This document shows positions 61,075-64,000 of a stretch of DNA of 64,000 nt, piece by piece (the first letter of the stretch is position 1; every line of letters starts with the position of its first letter). The DNA is from Terrabacter tumescens (GTDB lineage: Bacteria; Actinomycetota; Actinomycetes; Actinomycetales; Dermatophilaceae), in assembly GCF_014646815.1 (NCBI RefSeq), contig NZ_BMNZ01000003.1:1-64000 (forward strand), written 5' to 3'. The position numbers were made by a program, and so were the translations under genes. Under the pieces are notes generated by a model. That model made no database searches. It saw only the letters and a list, made by a program, of their open reading frames with translations, and had not been told where the DNA came from.

Positions 61075-62261
61075 GACGCGGTCGCCTCCCGGGCGCGACG
61101 GGCCCGCTCGATGGCCGCGGGGAGCGCCTCGACGAAGGTGTCGACGTCGGCCGCGGTCGAGGTGTGCCCGAGCGTCAGGCGCAGCGCCCCCCGGGCGTCG
61201 CTCTCGGCCACGCCCATGGCGAGCAGGACGTGGCTGGGCTGCGGCACGCCGGCCTGGCACGCCGAGCCGGTCGAGCACGACACCCCGGCCGCGTCGAGCA
61301 GGTAGAGCAGGGAGTCACCGTCGCAGCCCGGCACGAGCAGGTGCACGTTGCCCGGGAGCCGGCTCGCGCCGTCGCCGCGGTGCCACACCCCGGACGGGCG
61401 GATGTCGGGCGAGATCGCCATGGCGCGGTCGATGAGGTCGTCGCGCAGGGCCACGAGGCGCGCGGCCTCGGCCTCCATCGACGCGGTGGCCTCGACGAGG
61501 GCGGCGGCGAAACCGACGATGGCCGGGGTGTCGAGCGTGCCGGAGCGGACCTGCCGCTCCTGGCCGCCGCCGTGGGTGAGCGGGACGAGAGCGGCCCCGC
61601 GCCGGACGACGAGCGCCCCGACGCCGATGGGGCCGCCGAGCTTGTGGGCCGTGACGGACATGAGGTCGGCGCCGCTCGCGGCGAAGTCGACGGGTAGGTG
61701 CCCGGCGGCCTGCACGGCGTCGGTGTGAAGGGGCACCCCGAACTCGTGGGCGACCTCGGCGAGGGCGCGGACGTCCTGCACCGCGCCCACCTCGTTGTTG
61801 GCCCACATCACCGACACGAGGGCGACCGATTCGGGGTCGGACTCGATCGCGGCGCGCACCGTCGCGGGCTCGACGACGCCCTCGGGCGTGCACTCGAGCC
61901 AGGTGACCTTGGCGCCCTCGTGCGCAACGAGGAAGTCGACGCAGTCGAGCACGGCGTGGTGCTCGGTGGCGCCGACGAGCAGGCGCACGCGTGCGGGGTC
62001 GCGGTCGCGCCGGGCCCAGAAGGTGCCCTTGACTGCGAGGTTGTCGGACTCGGTGCCGCCGGAGGTGAAGACGACCTCGGAGGGTCGCGCACCGAGGCAG
62101 CGGGCGATCTTCTCGCGCGACTCCTCGACGGCACGGCGGGCCGCGCGGCCCGTGCGGTGCAGCGAGGAGGCGTTGCCCACGACCGCGAGCTGCTCCGTCA
62201 TCGCCGCGAGGGCGGCGGGGAGCATCGGCGTCGTCGCCGCGTGGTCGAGGTAGGCAGTCAC
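61071..62261 (-). CDS. Cysteine desulfurase (NifS/IscS class)
   Basis: A 396-residue PLP enzyme releasing sulfur from cysteine. Lys207 in [10 protein letters not shown] holds PLP, His101 stacks on it, and the active cysteine is Cys335 in [10 protein letters not shown]. It feeds sulfur to MnmA, encoded directly downstream. The GTG start has TAGAAT 6 nt upstream. Without an adjacent iscU it is more likely dedicated to tRNA thiolation than general Fe-S assembly. Confidence 0.93.
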   Translation of the reverse strand: MTAYLDHAATTPMLPAALAAMTEQLAVVGNASSLHRTGRAARRAVEESREKIARCLGARPSEVVFTSGGTESDNLAVKGTFWARRDRDPARVRLLVGATEHHAVLDCVDFLVAHEGAKVTWLECTPEGVVEPATVRAAIESDPESVALVSVMWANNEVGAVQDVRALAEVAHEFGVPLHTDAVQAAGHLPVDFAASGADLMSVTAHKLGGPIGVGALVVRRGAALVPLTHGGGQERQVRSGTLDTPAIVGFAAALVEATASMEAEAARLVALRDDLIDRAMAISPDIRPSGVWHRGDGASRLPGNVHLLVPGCDGDSLLYLLDAAGVSCSTGSACQAGVPQPSHVLLAMGVAESDARGALRLTLGHTSTAADVDTFVEALPAAIERARRAREATAS

Positions 62262-62267
62262 CCATCG

Positions 62268-62273
62268 ATTCTA
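62268..62273 (-). promoter_or_regulatory. -10 box of the cysteine desulfurase-mnmA operon (leaderless)
   Basis: TAGAAT on the minus strand, 6 nt before the GTG at 62261. Confidence 0.65.
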
Positions 62274-62359
62274 GGCCGCCACGACGTCTCTCCCGACCGC
62301 CGCCGATGGGGCTGCCGGCGGCCCTTCCGGTGCTCGCCCCACGGGCGCGGCCGCGTGCC

Positions 62360-62365
62360 TATGAT
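62360..62365 (+). promoter_or_regulatory. -10 box of the small membrane-protein gene (leaderless)
   Basis: TATGAT, 7 nt before the ATG at 62373. Confidence 0.65.
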
Positions 62366-62372
62366 CAGCCCC

Positions 62373-62846
62373 ATGGGTGGCAGGCACGAGGGCACCGGCG
62401 GGAGCCGGCTGTGCGCGCCCGCTGCCCACCGGGCCGTCGCCGGGCTCGCCTGCCCGGTCGTCGGCTACTTCGTGGCCCGCCTGCTCGTGCGGCTCGTGCC
62501 GTCCCTGCCGACCGCGATGACGTATGCCGTGTGCCTGGCCGTCGCGCTCGCCCTGGGTTGGCGTGCCTGGTCGGCGCGCATCGAGCTCGGGACCCGGAGC
62601 CTGCGCGTGCACAACACGCTGGCCACGACCACGGTCGACCGGCGCGACGTGCGCCGGGTGTCGGCGAACGGGCGGCTCGAGTGGCGACGTGACAGTGGCC
62701 GGCCGGTGCGCCTGCCGTCGGAGGCGCTGCGCGGCGCGTGGTGGACCCTCGGCACGGGTCGCGAGGCCTACGCGTTCAACCGCGAGCGGCTCGAGAGCTG
62801 GGCGCGCCTGACGGCCCGGCTCGACCTCGACACCGAGCCCGCCTGA
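62373..62846 (+). CDS. Small membrane protein with a PH-like C-terminal domain
   Basis: A 157-residue protein with two adjacent transmembrane helices (AVAGLACPVVGYFVARLLVRLV; YAVCLAVALALGWRAW), then a short beta-rich segment (IELGTRSLRVHNTLATTTVDRRDVRRV) of bacterial PH-domain type. Function unknown. A perfect 21-bp hairpin follows. Start chosen for the leaderless TATGAT box. Confidence 0.75.
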   Translation: MGGRHEGTGGSRLCAPAAHRAVAGLACPVVGYFVARLLVRLVPSLPTAMTYAVCLAVALALGWRAWSARIELGTRSLRVHNTLATTTVDRRDVRRVSANGRLEWRRDSGRPVRLPSEALRGAWWTLGTGREAYAFNRERLESWARLTARLDLDTEPA

Positions 62847-62889
62847 CCCGCCCGAACCATGCCTGGGCCCGCCTGAGCGAGACGGACAC

Positions 62890-62934
62890 ACGTCGAGAGG
62901 CCACGAACCGGTCCGGTTCGTGGCCTCTCGACGT
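62890..62934. terminator. 21-bp perfect hairpin between the membrane-protein gene and etfA
   Basis: Arms at 62890-62910 and 62914-62934 are exactly complementary, with a 3-nt loop. The outer half contains GTCGAGAGGCCAC, the element also found at 42955-43059. It lies between convergent genes; a bidirectional terminator is likely. Confidence 0.88.
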
Positions 62935-62987
62935 TCAGAGCTGGCGCAGATCTAGCGCAGGGCCCCGCGCCGTGGCGCGGGACGCGT

Positions 62988-63953
62988 TCAGTCCTTGGCG
63001 GCCTTGATCGCGTCGGTGGCCTGCGGGAGCACCGCGAAGAGGTCACCCACGACGCCGAAGTCGACGAGCTCGAAGATCGGGGCCTCGTTGTCCTTGTTGA
63101 CGGCCACGATCGTCTTGGACGTCTGCATGCCGGCGCGGTGCTGGATCGCGCCGGAGATGCCGCAGGCGACGTAGAGCTGCGGGCTGACCTGCTTGCCGGT
63201 CTGGCCGACCTGCGAGGTGTGGGGGTACCACCCGGCGTCGACGGCCGCACGGCTCGCGCCGACCGCGGCGCCGAGCGAGTCGGCGAAGTCCTCGACCTTG
63301 GAGAAGTCGCCTGCGGTGCCACGACCACCCGAGACCACGATGGCGGCCTCGGTCAGCTCGGGGCGGCCGGTGGCCTGCTTCGGCTTGGACTCGGTGATGC
63401 GGGCGCCCTTGGCGGCGTCGGACGGGGTGAAGTCGAGCACCTCATCGGCGGCCGCACCCGCGAGCTCCTCGGGGGTGGCCGAGTTCGGCTTGACGGCGAC
63501 GATGGGCGTGCCCTTCGTGACCGTGGCCGACACGGTGTACGAGCCGGCGAAGACCGACTGCGTCGTGGCGACGCCACCGCTGCCATCACCAGCGGCCTGG
63601 ACGTCGACGGCGTCGGTGATCAGGCCCGACTCGGTCTTGACGGCGAGGCGCGCGGCGATCTCCTTGCCCTCCGGCGAGGACGGCACGAGGACCGCGGCCG
63701 GGGCCTTGTCGGCGACGAGCTGCGCGAGCAGCTCGGCCTGCGGCACGACGAGGTGCTCGAGCACCTCGGGCGACTCGACGCGGTAGACCTTCTCGGCGCC
63801 GAAGCGGGCGAGGGTCTCCTTGGCGGCGTCGAAGCCGGAGCCGACGAAGACGGCGGACGGCTCACCGAGACGGCGGGCGATCGTCAGCAGCTCGGACGTG
63901 GTCTTGCGGACCTTGCCGTCGACGTGGTCGACGAGCACGAGTACTTCAGCCAT
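62988..63953 (-). CDS. etfA: Electron transfer flavoprotein subunit alpha
   Basis: A 321-residue FAD-binding subunit that passes electrons from acyl-CoA dehydrogenases to the quinone pool. The C-terminal FAD domain holds [56 protein letters not shown] precedes the ATG at 63951-63953. The final 47 bases before the window edge may include the end of etfB on the same strand; too little is present to call. Confidence 0.95.
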   Translation of the reverse strand: MAEVLVLVDHVDGKVRKTTSELLTIARRLGEPSAVFVGSGFDAAKETLARFGAEKVYRVESPEVLEHLVVPQAELLAQLVADKAPAAVLVPSSPEGKEIAARLAVKTESGLITDAVDVQAAGDGSGGVATTQSVFAGSYTVSATVTKGTPIVAVKPNSATPEELAGAAADEVLDFTPSDAAKGARITESKPKQATGRPELTEAAIVVSGGRGTAGDFSKVEDFADSLGAAVGASRAAVDAGWYPHTSQVGQTGKQVSPQLYVACGISGAIQHRAGMQTSKTIVAVNKDNEAPIFELVDFGVVGDLFAVLPQATDAIKAAKD

Positions 63954-64000
63954 GGTGCGGATCTCCTTTGCTGGCTGGGAAGTTCAGGAGGGTCAGACGA

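Noticed and set aside
63954-64000. End of an etfB gene at the right edge
   Set aside because: Only 47 bases remain, including the etfA ribosome site. A TGA near the edge fits an etfB stop but is too little to support.

Overview
This window is chromosomal DNA from a high-GC Gram-positive bacterium, almost certainly an actinobacterium of the order Micrococcales; an Intrasporangiaceae-like genome is my best guess. The grounds are the strong G/C preference at third codon positions, GTG and TTG starts, many leaderless promoters, and the order etfA - cysteine desulfurase - mnmA - ligA - gatCAB - ilv genes. Nearly everything is ordinary core metabolism. I see no prophage, CRISPR array, complete insertion sequence, rRNA or tRNA.

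Layout. 1-1.9 kb: a DUF222/HNH endonuclease running off the left edge, then a VOC-fold protein. 2.1-7.3 kb: a biotin locus, with a BioQ-type TetR repressor divergent from bioB-bioA-bioF-bioD and two tandem copies of a 13-bp operator between them. 7.3-9.1 kb: cimA (citramalate synthase) behind a leader peptide and an intrinsic terminator. 9.3-15.9 kb: a six-gene gamma-glutamylation catabolic operon (APC permease, GntR/FadR regulator, glutamine-synthetase-like ligase, aldehyde dehydrogenase, SDR, PuuD-like hydrolase). 16-34 kb: branched-chain amino acid and serine synthesis (ilvE, leuB, serA, ilvBNC with a second leader-peptide attenuator, ilvD) mixed with a decayed ABC transporter and small accessory genes. 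34-37.7 kb: a TetR regulator divergent from a degenerate ABC-ATPase-like protein and a YhgE/Pip membrane protein. 37.8-43 kb: a MoaD-like/BNR-propeller pair with a 2-hydroxyacid dehydrogenase, a MOSC protein, a PQQ-type sugar dehydrogenase lipoprotein and a DUF937 protein. 43-52.4 kb: gatCAB and the branched-chain amino acid ABC importer livGFKHM. 52.6-64 kb: ligA, an acyl-CoA synthetase, an L,D-transpeptidase, a MetE-like protein, a GNAT, mnmA, a cysteine desulfurase, a small membrane protein and etfA.

How it fits together. The window holds much of the isoleucine/valine/leucine pathway (cimA, ilvBNC, ilvC, ilvD, ilvE, leuB) and the importer for the same amino acids. Two of these units (cimA and ilvBNC) carry transcription attenuators with the same compact geometry. 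At the DNA level the most striking signal is the word GGCATAC/GTATGCC, seen about 34 times, in all reading frames and between genes. In three operons it forms a perfect inverted repeat in an intercistronic gap. A second palindrome family built on GTCGAGRGGCCAC sits at two convergent gene ends and, in part, inside the tail of bioF.
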